The notes beneath the pieces were generated by a model. That model made no database searches. It was given only the letters and a program-made list of their open reading frames with translations, and had not been told where the DNA came from. Source: an uncultured bacterium (GTDB lineage: Bacteria > UBP6 > UBA1177). From it: a stretch of DNA of 39,756 bases. Made by a program: the position numbers and the translations under genes. Shown here in pieces: positions 9,188-18,487 of the stretch (the first letter of the stretch is position 1; each line of letters starts with the position of its first letter). The DNA lies in assembly GCA_947305505.1 (NCBI GenBank), contig CAMZDX010000006.1, positions 1-39,756 on the forward strand. Reading direction: 5' to 3'.

Positions 9188-12100
9188 TCACTTAACTTTC
9201 AGATAGAGATTGTCATATCCCAGTACCGATTTGTACTGCGCAAGTTTTGTCAGATCGACATAACCCTGTTTTTCCAGAACGATGTTGTCTCCGGAATCAC
9301 CGAAATTTATCTTAAGCTGCACCTTCATATTGAAAGCAGTCGGCTCTAATGAGAAAATTTTCTTCAGATTTTCCTTGTTTTTCAGGAATTCCGCTTCATT
9401 ACATTCATAAACCAGCATAGGTTCGAAGCTGTCATCCTCCTTTTTGCAGTAAAGCATGAACTGGTCGACAGTCTTCACGTCTTCCCTGATGTCGTTTATC
9501 GAAAACACAACTTTCTCAAGAGTTTTCTCCTCGTCATCACCCGTCATGACCGCACGACCGCGCACTCTGAAGATAAGAGGAACTTTCGAGGCAAGTTTCG
9601 CGACATCCGGGTTTCCTAGCGGATTTCCGATCTTGTTTATCGAAAACTCGACTGAGTTGTCCTCGCTTTCCAGGATCCCTTTGAGATAGTAGTCCCTTCC
9701 GTCTCGGCTTTTCACTGGCTTGATATCGGTCGTGATTATTCCGGGCACCCAGTTGTCGTTTCTCTGCCCGAAGAAACGTTTTCCCGATTCTACATCCTCA
9801 ATGACGCCGCTTATAGAACTTAGATCCAGATTCTGGAAATCTTTTCTGAAAAAGCGTGCAGGGTGGTTCGAAAGATAGATGCCGAGCACCTCTCGCTCCA
9901 GAGCAAGCGAATCGAAAACGTCGAGAGCCGCCTTCGGGTCGGCGTTTTTAAGAAGATCTTCATCGGAAATCCCGGAAGCAGCATCAGATTCAGCGTTTCC
10001 GAAAGCGGCAAAGAGACTCATCTGGTCGGATTCCTTCTCTTCTGCGACTTTCGCCCCTTCTTTCAACGCTTCAGGCAGTATCGCGAGAAGAAGCCCGCGG
10101 TTGATGCCTGTAAAATCAAAAGCACCTGATTTTATTAAAAATTCCACCGCTCTTGAATTGACTTTTGACTGACTCATCCTGCTTGTGAAATCGATAAGCG
10201 ACTTGAATTCTCCGTTTTTCTCACGTTCCTTTATTATCTCGTCTACAGCAGCCTCGCCGACGTTTTTAACAGCTCCGAAACCGTATCTTATCGCGTTGTC
10301 CTCTATCGTAAAACTGTTAAGGCTTTTGTTAACATCCGGCAGATAGACGTCGATCCCGTGGTCCCTGGCATCGCTGATATACATGAAGACCTTGTTTGCG
10401 TCTCCGGCTTCGGAAGTGATGAGCGCGGTGAGAAATTCCGTCGGATAGTGCGTCTTCAGATAAGCGGTCTGATATGAAATGTAGCCGTAGCACGCCGCGT
10501 GGGACTTGTTGAAACCGTAGCTCGCAAACTTTTCCATGTGGTCGAAAACCAGTTGTGCAGTTTTTTCGGGGATCCCCTTGTTCTTCGCACCTTCTATGAA
10601 TTTGACCTTTGCCTCGGCCATTTTTTTGGCGATCTTCTTACCCATAGCCTTACGCAGACCGTCGGCCTGTCCCATCGAGAAACCGGCAAGTTTACGCGAT
10701 ATCTGCATGACCTGCTCCTGATAGACCATAAGTCCGTAAGTCTCGCTCAAAATCTCACTCATCCAAGGATGGTCGTATTCGATCGGCTCTTTTCCGTGTT
10801 TTCTGCGGATGTAGTTCGGAATGATGTCCATAGGTCCCGGTCGGTAAAGGGCAACAGCCGCGATAAGGTCTTCAATGCGGTCGGGTTTCATCTGGTGAAT
10901 CATCTTTTCAAAACCGCCGCTTTCCATCTGGAATATACCTTTCGTACTGTTCTCGCAGATGTACTTGTAAGTCGCGGCATCGTCGAGCGGAATTTTCGAT
11001 ATGTCGAAATCGGGAACTTTCTTTCTGACTAGCGACACAGCGTGGTTTATCATCGTGAGCGTTTTAAGTCCGAGGAAGTCGAATTTTACAAGTCCGACAA
11101 GTTCTACCATCGTCTTGTCATACTGCGTGACATGGTAGTTGTCCTTATCGACGAATATCGGCGAATACTCGTAGATCGGCTTCTGACCGATGACAAGTCC
11201 GCATGCGTGCTTTCCGGGTTGTCTGAGAAGCCCTTCGATCTTCACGGCGATATTGATGATCTTTGAAAAATCCTCGTTATCCCGTATAACCTGCCTTTCA
11301 TTTGCAAAAGTATCTATAGCGGCATTAAGTGCTTTCACTTTATCCGCATCTTCAGGTGCTATCTTCAATCCTTCGACAGCTTTTCTCAGCTTGTCGGGAT
11401 CGGCTGCGACATCACCCGGAACATGATAGTCGCTAACGAGCTTTGCCGTAATATCTTTAGTATTTTTGAGGTATTGCGGTGAATACATATCCGCGAACGA
11501 ATCTGGAACAAGTTTTGCCAGTTTGTCGGCTGTGGCAAGAGGAATGTCAAGAGCTCTGGCGACATCCTTTATTGCAGATTTCGCCTTTAGCTGACCGAAA
11601 GTAGCGATCTGAGCAACATTTTCGTAACCGTATTTGCCTTCAACATACTCAATTACCCGTTCACGGTTGTCCTGACAGAAATCGACGTCAAAATCTGGCA
11701 TCGAGATTCGCTCGGGATTGAGAAATCTCTCGAAAAGGAGCTCGTATCTGAGCGGATCGAGATCGGTGATCCTGGTGCAGTACGCAACAAGTGAACCTGC
11801 GCCGCTGCCTCTGCCTGGGCCTACCGGAATGCCGTTATTTTTAGCCCAGCGGATAAAGTCCGAAACTATGAGGAAATATCCGGGAAAATCCATCCTGATG
11901 ATGACACCGAGCTCGTATTCGAGCCTGTCGCGGTAAGCCTGCTTCTTATCTTCAGGAGTTCCGAGTTCAAGGAATCTCTCTTCAAGCCCTTTTTCCGCCA
12001 TATCGCGAAGAAACTCAGCCGGACTTTTGTCGCCTGTATCGAAAATCGGCAGATAGTTGTGCCCGAGATCAAGCTGGACATTGCACCTTTCGGCAATTTT

Positions 12101-12934
12101 AACGGTGTTTTCTATCGCTTCCGTTCCCGCTTCGCCGTAGACGCTGAAAAGATTACGCATCTCCTCTTCGCTTTTGAGATAGAACGCCGCCGTTTCGTGG
12201 TGCATTCTGTCTGTATCGGTCACTTTTTTCTTCTCGTTTATGCAGAAAAGAATATCCTGCGCCTCTGCATCTTCAGGGCTAAGGTAGTGGACATCGTTAG
12301 TTGCGACGAGTCCGACTCCGAGCTCGCGGGCAAGTTTTATAAGCTGAGGGTTGACCTCCTCCTGCTCCTTTATTCCGTTTACCTGAAGCTCGATAAAGAA
12401 ATTGTCTTTTCCGAAAAGTTCGATGTATTCAAGGGCGATCCGCTTCGCGTCATCGTATCTGCCTGAGACAAGAGCTCTGGGGATCTCGCCTCCAAGACAT
12501 GCACTCGTCGCGATGATTCCTTCAGAATGTTCCTTTATCAAAGCTCTGTCGATACGCGGCTTGTAGTAAAATCCGTCAACAAACGCAGTTGACGCCATGT
12601 AGCACAGATTTTTGTAACCGGTCTCGTTTTCGGCGAGAAGAAGAAGGTGAAAAGCGTCTTTGGCAACCTTTTCCCTTCTGTCATTGGCAGAAATATAAGC
12701 CTCCATGCCTATGAGAGGCTTTATCGCGGCGTTTCCGATCCTGTTATAGTCACCTTTTTCGTCTTTGCCGATCATCGTCGTGTAGAAATCGACAACGCCG
12801 TGCATATTTCCGTGGTCGGTGATCGCGACTGCCGTCATCCCGAGTTTGTTCAGTTTTTTCGCAAGTTCCCCCGGTTTGACAAGACCGTCAAGAAACGAAT
12901 AAATCGTGTGCAGATGCAAGTGGACAAACGCCAT
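9188..12934 (-). CDS. dnaE: DNA polymerase III alpha subunit
   Basis: 1248 aa; MAFVHLHLHTIYSFLDGLVKPGELAKK (PHP), GPGRGSGAGSLVAYC, PDFDVDFCQDNRERVIEYV, YQEQVMQISRKLAGFSMGQADGLRKAMGKK. Confidence 0.98.
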   Translation of the reverse strand: MAFVHLHLHTIYSFLDGLVKPGELAKKLNKLGMTAVAITDHGNMHGVVDFYTTMIGKDEKGDYNRIGNAAIKPLIGMEAYISANDRREKVAKDAFHLLLLAENETGYKNLCYMASTAFVDGFYYKPRIDRALIKEHSEGIIATSACLGGEIPRALVSGRYDDAKRIALEYIELFGKDNFFIELQVNGIKEQEEVNPQLIKLARELGVGLVATNDVHYLSPEDAEAQDILFCINEKKKVTDTDRMHHETAAFYLKSEEEMRNLFSVYGEAGTEAIENTVKIAERCNVQLDLGHNYLPIFDTGDKSPAEFLRDMAEKGLEERFLELGTPEDKKQAYRDRLEYELGVIIRMDFPGYFLIVSDFIRWAKNNGIPVGPGRGSGAGSLVAYCTRITDLDPLRYELLFERFLNPERISMPDFDVDFCQDNRERVIEYVEGKYGYENVAQIATFGQLKAKSAIKDVARALDIPLATADKLAKLVPDSFADMYSPQYLKNTKDITAKLVSDYHVPGDVAADPDKLRKAVEGLKIAPEDADKVKALNAAIDTFANERQVIRDNEDFSKIINIAVKIEGLLRQPGKHACGLVIGQKPIYEYSPIFVDKDNYHVTQYDKTMVELVGLVKFDFLGLKTLTMINHAVSLVRKKVPDFDISKIPLDDAATYKYICENSTKGIFQMESGGFEKMIHQMKPDRIEDLIAAVALYRPGPMDIIPNYIRRKHGKEPIEYDHPWMSEILSETYGLMVYQEQVMQISRKLAGFSMGQADGLRKAMGKKIAKKMAEAKVKFIEGAKNKGIPEKTAQLVFDHMEKFASYGFNKSHAACYGYISYQTAYLKTHYPTEFLTALITSEAGDANKVFMYISDARDHGIDVYLPDVNKSLNSFTIEDNAIRYGFGAVKNVGEAAVDEIIKEREKNGEFKSLIDFTSRMSQSKVNSRAVEFLIKSGAFDFTGINRGLLLAILPEALKEGAKVAEEKESDQMSLFAAFGNAESDAASGISDEDLLKNADPKAALDVFDSLALEREVLGIYLSNHPARFFRKDFQNLDLSSISGVIEDVESGKRFFGQRNDNWVPGIITTDIKPVKSRDGRDYYLKGILESEDNSVEFSINKIGNPLGNPDVAKLASKVPLIFRVRGRAVMTGDDEEKTLEKVVFSINDIREDVKTVDQFMLYCKKEDDSFEPMLVYECNEAEFLKNKENLKKIFSLEPTAFNMKVQLKINFGDSGDNIVLEKQGYVDLTKLAQYKSVLGYDNLYLKVK

Positions 12935-12972
12935 TTTATGCCTCGTCGGTTAAGAAATTAAAAAGAGAACAT

Positions 12973-14601
12973 CTATTTCAGGATTTCTTTTGCAGATTTG
13001 AAAAATTCCTTTGCAAACACTACAAAAAAACCCGATAAAAGCGTAGCAATCAAAGTTATAGCAGCAAACATTACAGACTTGGGGAACGAACGCAGAACAT
13101 AAGGATCCGGAGCATCTACGACTCTTACTGGCAGAACACCTATATTCGGAGAGATTGACGATTCATATAACTTGGCGGACAAAGTGACATAAACTCTTTC
13201 CGCAAGCTCCACATCACGTTTCAGACTTGCAAAAGTAATAAGATTTTCAGGAAGTTTCTCCTGACCGTCAGACATCATATTCAGAAGATCGGAGAGGAGT
13301 TTCTCGCCTTTATCATACTGGGTAATACTTGTCTGAATAACATTTTTCAAAGCATTTTCGCTCTCTTTTATCTCCTCATCGGCCGCAACTTTGAGCGGGT
13401 GTTCTTCAGTTACGCGCTGAGAGAGCTCGTTGCGTTTGAATATAAGGGCATTGTGATATTTCAGCGCCTCCTGTACCGAAGATTCTTCGATTGGAAGAGT
13501 TATCGGTTTTCCCGAATCTTTTTCAATGTTTTTCAAAGTATTTTCAAGAATTTTTCTCTTAAATTTAAACTCTTCGACCTGCACTTTCATCGTTTCCTGT
13601 TTTTTAAGCAGTTCCGGAAATTCGACTTCAGGCATTATTGTATGTTCCTGCTGCTGGAAGCTAATCATTTTCTGCACTTTTTCGTGGATTCCCAAAGAAA
13701 GATCATCAAGCATTCCGTTTATATACGCTTGTTTTGAATCAGAGTCGTTTTTTTCCCATTCTTTCTTTTTTTCAATGTATACCGCTAGAAGATCATTAAG
13801 TATCCGCACCGACATGAGAGGACTCTCGTGCGTAAACACAAGATTTATAAGTTCAGTATCGCCGCCTTTTTTCAGATTCAGCGCACCTCCTGCGGCTGCA
13901 TTGTCTACAAGCAGAGCCTTGGCAAAACGATCTCTGGCAAATATTATCGGTTCATAGGCGAATTTGTAAGTCACAGGAACAGTGAATTTCCCTATTTTTT
14001 CAACAGAAACCGTATCCTTGCCTAAAAGGCAATCCTCATTCCAGCGGCATTCGGCCTGCGTACCGCCGAATTCAATAACATAACCATCTTCTGATGCCGT
14101 TATCTCTCCGCTTCCGGCTTTCAAAGGTTCGGGGATCTTCTTAAAAATCACAAAAGCATCTTCCGCTTTTTCACCGAAAAGTTTACTCCAGTAATAAACG
14201 AACATAGAGTTATTTTTCTTCCTGACATTCATCCGAAGATTATCCTTTTGAATGACGGAATCCATAAGCGTTCTGCTTTTGAGAAGTTCGAAATCTATAC
14301 TTCTGCTGTTCGACATGACACCGCCAATGAACTGAGACATCATGTCAAAAGGAGAAATGGAAGTCGAACCCTGCGTGCTTCTTATTTCTATCGAAGAATT
14401 GACAGTGTAGACAGGAGTTATAACAAAAAGAAAAACGAAAACGATAACAGTGAAGGTGATAAGTGAAGAAATACAGTAAAGTTTTTTGTTGGTGCTTAAG
14501 ACCCTTATAAAATCTTCTATCGTGATACGTATAAGCTTATTTTCTTCCGGAATAACGACCGAATTTTCAGCTTCGGCATTATTTTTCGGTGTATTATCCA
14601 T
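12973..14601 (-). CDS. Wzz/polysaccharide co-polymerase-type chain-length determinant protein
   Basis: N- and C-terminal TM helices, central coiled coil, VDAPDPYVLRSFPKSVMFAAITLIATLLSGFFVVFAKEFF near the C-terminus. Confidence 0.8.
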   Translation of the reverse strand: MDNTPKNNAEAENSVVIPEENKLIRITIEDFIRVLSTNKKLYCISSLITFTVIVFVFLFVITPVYTVNSSIEIRSTQGSTSISPFDMMSQFIGGVMSNSRSIDFELLKSRTLMDSVIQKDNLRMNVRKKNNSMFVYYWSKLFGEKAEDAFVIFKKIPEPLKAGSGEITASEDGYVIEFGGTQAECRWNEDCLLGKDTVSVEKIGKFTVPVTYKFAYEPIIFARDRFAKALLVDNAAAGGALNLKKGGDTELINLVFTHESPLMSVRILNDLLAVYIEKKKEWEKNDSDSKQAYINGMLDDLSLGIHEKVQKMISFQQQEHTIMPEVEFPELLKKQETMKVQVEEFKFKRKILENTLKNIEKDSGKPITLPIEESSVQEALKYHNALIFKRNELSQRVTEEHPLKVAADEEIKESENALKNVIQTSITQYDKGEKLLSDLLNMMSDGQEKLPENLITFASLKRDVELAERVYVTLSAKLYESSISPNIGVLPVRVVDAPDPYVLRSFPKSVMFAAITLIATLLSGFFVVFAKEFFKSAKEILK

Positions 14602-14636
14602 AAAAACCTCTCTATGAACAAAATCAAAAGCCGTGT

Positions 14637-14665
14637 ATTATACAAAAAAACCTTATAAATGCAAA
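14637..14665 (-). promoter_or_regulatory. Predicted promoter of the wzz-like gene
   Basis: Minus strand TTTGCA - 17 nt - TATAAT followed by ACACGGCTTTTG. Confidence 0.45.
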
Positions 14666-14712
14666 TAAGCACGGCAAAATCACTAAAAACAAATCAAATA
14701 ATCTGCAACTTC

Positions 14713-14741
14713 TTGTAAAATCTAAACTTTTCATGTATAAA
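14713..14741 (+). promoter_or_regulatory. Predicted promoter of lepA
   Basis: TTGTAA - 17 nt - TATAAA followed by CGCGCGGTTTTTG. Confidence 0.5.
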
Positions 14742-14775
14742 CGCGCGGTTTTTGTTAACTTTTATCAAGGTTAGT

Positions 14776-16581
14776 ATGAAAAACATCAATAATATCAGAA
14801 ATTTTTCGATCGTAGCCCACATCGATCACGGCAAATCGACCCTTTCCGACAGGCTTCTCGAAATGACTGGAGGCCTCAGCGAGCGCGAGATGACGGAACA
14901 GTTTTTGGACGACATGGAGCTTGAAAAAGAGCGCGGGATCACGATCAAGGCGCGCGCCGTCACCGTTTTCCACGAATACAAAGGCGAAAAATACGAGTTC
15001 AATTTCATCGATACTCCGGGACATGTCGATTTTTCCTACGAAGTAAGCCGCGCGTTAACGAGCTGTGAAGGAGCTCTCCTTGTGGTCGATGCGACTCAAG
15101 GCGTCGAGGCGCAGACCCTGGCAAACGTCTATATGGCTATCGACAACGACCTCGCGATCGTTCCTGTCATCAATAAGATCGACCTTCCGAGCGCCGATGT
15201 CGAAAAAACAAAAACCGAGATCGCAGATATCATCGGGATAGACACCGAAGATGCTTCCCTTGTTTCGGCAAAAACAGGTGTCGGAGTTAGAGAACTTTTA
15301 GACAAAATCGTGACTGAAATTCCCGCCCCAAAGACTGATTCTTCAATGAAAACAAGGGCTTTAGTCTTCGACAGCTGGTTTGACGCATATGTCGGAGTCA
15401 GAATGATGGTGAGAATGTTCGACGGAGAGATCAAAACGGGTGACATAATCCACCTGATGCATTCTGAAGCCAATTACGAAGTTATCGAGATCGCAAAATA
15501 CATGCCTTTTCTTAAAAAAGTAGATTCGCTTTCTGCCGGTGAAGTCGGCGTTGTAGCCGCCGGGATCAAAACGATCCACGATGTCAGGATCGGTGAGACG
15601 ATAACTTTAGCAAACGATCCGACCTCAACTCCCCTTCCCGGCTTCAAACCGATGAAACAGATGGTTTTCTGCGGAGTTTTCCCTGTTGAGACTTCAAAAT
15701 ACGAGGAAGTAAAACGCGCCGTTGAAAAGCTCGCCCTCAACGATTCGAGTTTTTCATACGAGCCTGAAAATTCAACAGCTTTGGGTTACGGTTTCCGCTG
15801 CGGATTTTTGGGAATGCTCCACCTTGAGATCGTAAAAGAAAGACTTGAGCGCGAATTCGGCCTTGAACTAATCACAACGGCTCCCAGCGTAGCATACAAA
15901 GTCGTCCTCACGAACGGAGAAGAAGTCATCGTCGAAAACCCGGACAAACTCCCGAAACCGCAGATAATCGCCCACATCGAGGAACCTATCGTCAAAGCGT
16001 CGGTCTTCACTCCGGCGGAATTTATCGGCGGGCTCGTAAAACTCTGCTTAGACAAGCGCGGAAAGCAGAAAAACATGATCTATCAGGCGGCTGACAGAGT
16101 CATTCTCGAATACGAAATGCCGCTCAGCGAGATAGTTTACGACTTTTACGACAAACTGAAATCGATCTCGCGCGGATTTGCTTCACTTGACTACGAATTC
16201 GACCGCTACGAGAAGTCGAACCTCGTCAAAATGGACATTCTTATCAACGGAGAGCCGGTCGATGCCCTTTCTGTCATCGTCCACAAAGACAATTCATACC
16301 AGATGGGACGCTCGTTAGTCATGAAGATGCGCCGCGTAATACCGAGACAGATGTACGATGTCGCGATCCAGGCAGCGATCGGTTCGACCGTAATTTCACG
16401 CGAAACGGTCAAGGCTTACAGAAAGGATGTCACCTCGAAATGCTACGGCGGAGACGTATCCCGAAAGAGAAAACTTCTCGAAAAGCAGAAAGAGGGAAAG
16501 AAGCGGATGAAACAGCTCGGAAATGTCGAAATCCCGCAGGAAGCCTTTTTAGCCGTTCTTGAAGCGGGTGAAGAAGAATAA
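14776..16581 (+). CDS. lepA: Elongation factor 4 (LepA)
   Basis: [29 protein letters not shown]...[16 protein letters not shown]...[25 protein letters not shown]; start at 14776. Confidence 0.98.
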   Translation: MKNINNIRNFSIVAHIDHGKSTLSDRLLEMTGGLSEREMTEQFLDDMELEKERGITIKARAVTVFHEYKGEKYEFNFIDTPGHVDFSYEVSRALTSCEGALLVVDATQGVEAQTLANVYMAIDNDLAIVPVINKIDLPSADVEKTKTEIADIIGIDTEDASLVSAKTGVGVRELLDKIVTEIPAPKTDSSMKTRALVFDSWFDAYVGVRMMVRMFDGEIKTGDIIHLMHSEANYEVIEIAKYMPFLKKVDSLSAGEVGVVAAGIKTIHDVRIGETITLANDPTSTPLPGFKPMKQMVFCGVFPVETSKYEEVKRAVEKLALNDSSFSYEPENSTALGYGFRCGFLGMLHLEIVKERLEREFGLELITTAPSVAYKVVLTNGEEVIVENPDKLPKPQIIAHIEEPIVKASVFTPAEFIGGLVKLCLDKRGKQKNMIYQAADRVILEYEMPLSEIVYDFYDKLKSISRGFASLDYEFDRYEKSNLVKMDILINGEPVDALSVIVHKDNSYQMGRSLVMKMRRVIPRQMYDVAIQAAIGSTVISRETVKAYRKDVTSKCYGGDVSRKRKLLEKQKEGKKRMKQLGNVEIPQEAFLAVLEAGEEE

Positions 16582-16616
16582 CGAACAAATTTAAAACAAA
16601 GGCTTGGAGGTAAATA

Positions 16617-18446
16617 ATGAAAAAACTTTCTATTTTATTTCTAGTATTGATTTTCTCTTTTGCATGTTCATCTGGAAATTCTGATGAAAAAGAAGGAAAT
16701 GGTTCAAACACTCCGGAAGGTTCCGATATTGACACAACAAATGATGCAGACAACAACAATGATCCGGAAACAGGTGATACCGATACGGTTGAAAGCGGAA
16801 CCTGCTCTCCGAATCCGTGCGATACCGAGGAAAACAAAGCCGCGCATAAATCCAGATGCATGCCTGAAAACGAAGGAACATCGTACAGCTGCGTATGCGA
16901 TTCTTCCTACTACTCTTACGGGGACCTCTGCTGCCCGGCTCATTCATCCGAAAAGGGCGGGAAATGCGTGTGTGACACTTACTATGTCGAACCTGAAGAA
17001 GAACCTGGAAAATGCGTGGTTGCGTGCACAGAAAATAAAATCGAAGGTTTCAACGGCTACTGCCCGAAAGGCCAGATCTGCCAGCAGGGAACCTGCATAA
17101 AAGACCATTGCGCAGGATATTCATGCCCTGAAAACAGTACGTGCACCACAAAAAACGACGAAGCTTTCTGCCAGTGCGAAAGCCCGCTTCAGATGAGCAA
17201 CGGCAAGTGCTGCCCGCAGAATTCGACGAATGTAAACGGAACCTGCAAATGCAATACCGGTTACGAATTATCAGACGACACTTGCGTGATGAGCGCAGAC
17301 AATCCGTGCAGGAAAAAACCGTGCAGTCAGGCTAACAATCCGGGTCAACCCAACAAAAACACGTGTGTTCCTGACAACAGCGAAGCCGGTTATCACTGCG
17401 AGTGCAATACAAGCTACGAGGAAGATTCCGACGGAAAATGCAAAGAAATCGTTTACGATGTCTGCCCTAACAACATGCAGTGTCTCGGCGGATACTGTCT
17501 TCCGCAGGATCTCAGCAACGAACAGTGCATAAAAGACAGCGACTGCCGTGAATTTGGCGGAAACGCTATCTGCTCGGCTCCGAATGCTGCCGGAGGCGTA
17601 TGTTCAGGCTGCAGCGACAACAGCGACTGTCCCGGAAACACGCAGTGCAACGACACTTACGGAACATGTGCTCTGATGTGCGACAGCGACAATGACTGTC
17701 CTTACGGAAAATGCTATTCAAACGGCTACTGCGGTCAGAAAAAATGTTCGACAAACGAAGACTGCTTCGGCGGAACCGTATGCAAATATTCAACAGGAGA
17801 CGGCGACGGAATGTGTCAGAGACTTGCCTGCCATGAAACAGCCTGCTCTTTTTCAAATCCTCACGGAACCTGTCCGAATCAGGGCGAAGCATGCATAAAC
17901 GGAGAGTGCATTTCAAGCTGTTCGCCGAATCCGTGCAAAGAAACGAACAGAACAAAATGCGAAATGAAACTCGGCGTTCCGACATGCGTCTGCGATGAAG
18001 GAACTGTCGAAAACAACGGAGAGTGCCAGCCTAAAGTCCAGACATGCCCGACAGGCTTTGTCTGCAAAGGCGGCTACTGCGCAAACACGAACGACCCGAC
18101 ATTTTTCTGTGCAGAAAATTCTGATTGCGGCGGCTCTCTTACCTGCACATCCGCCAACCTTCCGTCCGGTCAGTGCAACGGCTGTTCCTACACATCGGAT
18201 TGTCCGGGTGCCGCCACAGATGAAGCGGTCGAATGCGTTAAAGCCGGAACTTCGGGTTACTGCATGAGAAGATGTACCGTTAATGAAGAATGTAGCGAAG
18301 GCATGATCTGCAGAACAAGCGGTTTGGGCAGTTTCTGCGGCAGAAAGGATTGTTCAAAACCCTCCGACTGCCCGGCAAACTATACATGCAAACCCTCAGA
18401 ATCAGATTCCGAAAGCGGAACCTGCTCAAGAATCCCGTGTAAATAA
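16617..18446 (+). CDS. Cys-rich EGF-like lipoprotein with acidic tether
   Basis: MKKLSILFLVLIFSFACSSGNSDEKEGNG... lipobox; 'CSPNPC...C.C..GY' EGF-like modules; very high Cys content; internal ~130-aa duplication. Confidence 0.85.
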   Translation: MKKLSILFLVLIFSFACSSGNSDEKEGNGSNTPEGSDIDTTNDADNNNDPETGDTDTVESGTCSPNPCDTEENKAAHKSRCMPENEGTSYSCVCDSSYYSYGDLCCPAHSSEKGGKCVCDTYYVEPEEEPGKCVVACTENKIEGFNGYCPKGQICQQGTCIKDHCAGYSCPENSTCTTKNDEAFCQCESPLQMSNGKCCPQNSTNVNGTCKCNTGYELSDDTCVMSADNPCRKKPCSQANNPGQPNKNTCVPDNSEAGYHCECNTSYEEDSDGKCKEIVYDVCPNNMQCLGGYCLPQDLSNEQCIKDSDCREFGGNAICSAPNAAGGVCSGCSDNSDCPGNTQCNDTYGTCALMCDSDNDCPYGKCYSNGYCGQKKCSTNEDCFGGTVCKYSTGDGDGMCQRLACHETACSFSNPHGTCPNQGEACINGECISSCSPNPCKETNRTKCEMKLGVPTCVCDEGTVENNGECQPKVQTCPTGFVCKGGYCANTNDPTFFCAENSDCGGSLTCTSANLPSGQCNGCSYTSDCPGAATDEAVECVKAGTSGYCMRRCTVNEECSEGMICRTSGLGSFCGRKDCSKPSDCPANYTCKPSESDSESGTCSRIPCK

Positions 18447-18487
18447 GAAGAGAGAATAAAGATCTTTCAATCAGGTGAAGAAAAGTA

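Noticed and set aside
10499-11032. 177-aa + strand ORF, and other ORFs inside 9188-12934
   Set aside because: Antisense shadows of dnaE; no independent support.
12973-14601. Start of an exopolysaccharide biosynthesis cluster
   Set aside because: The Wzz-like gene is isolated between dnaE and lepA; no glycosyltransferase, flippase or polymerase genes nearby in this window.
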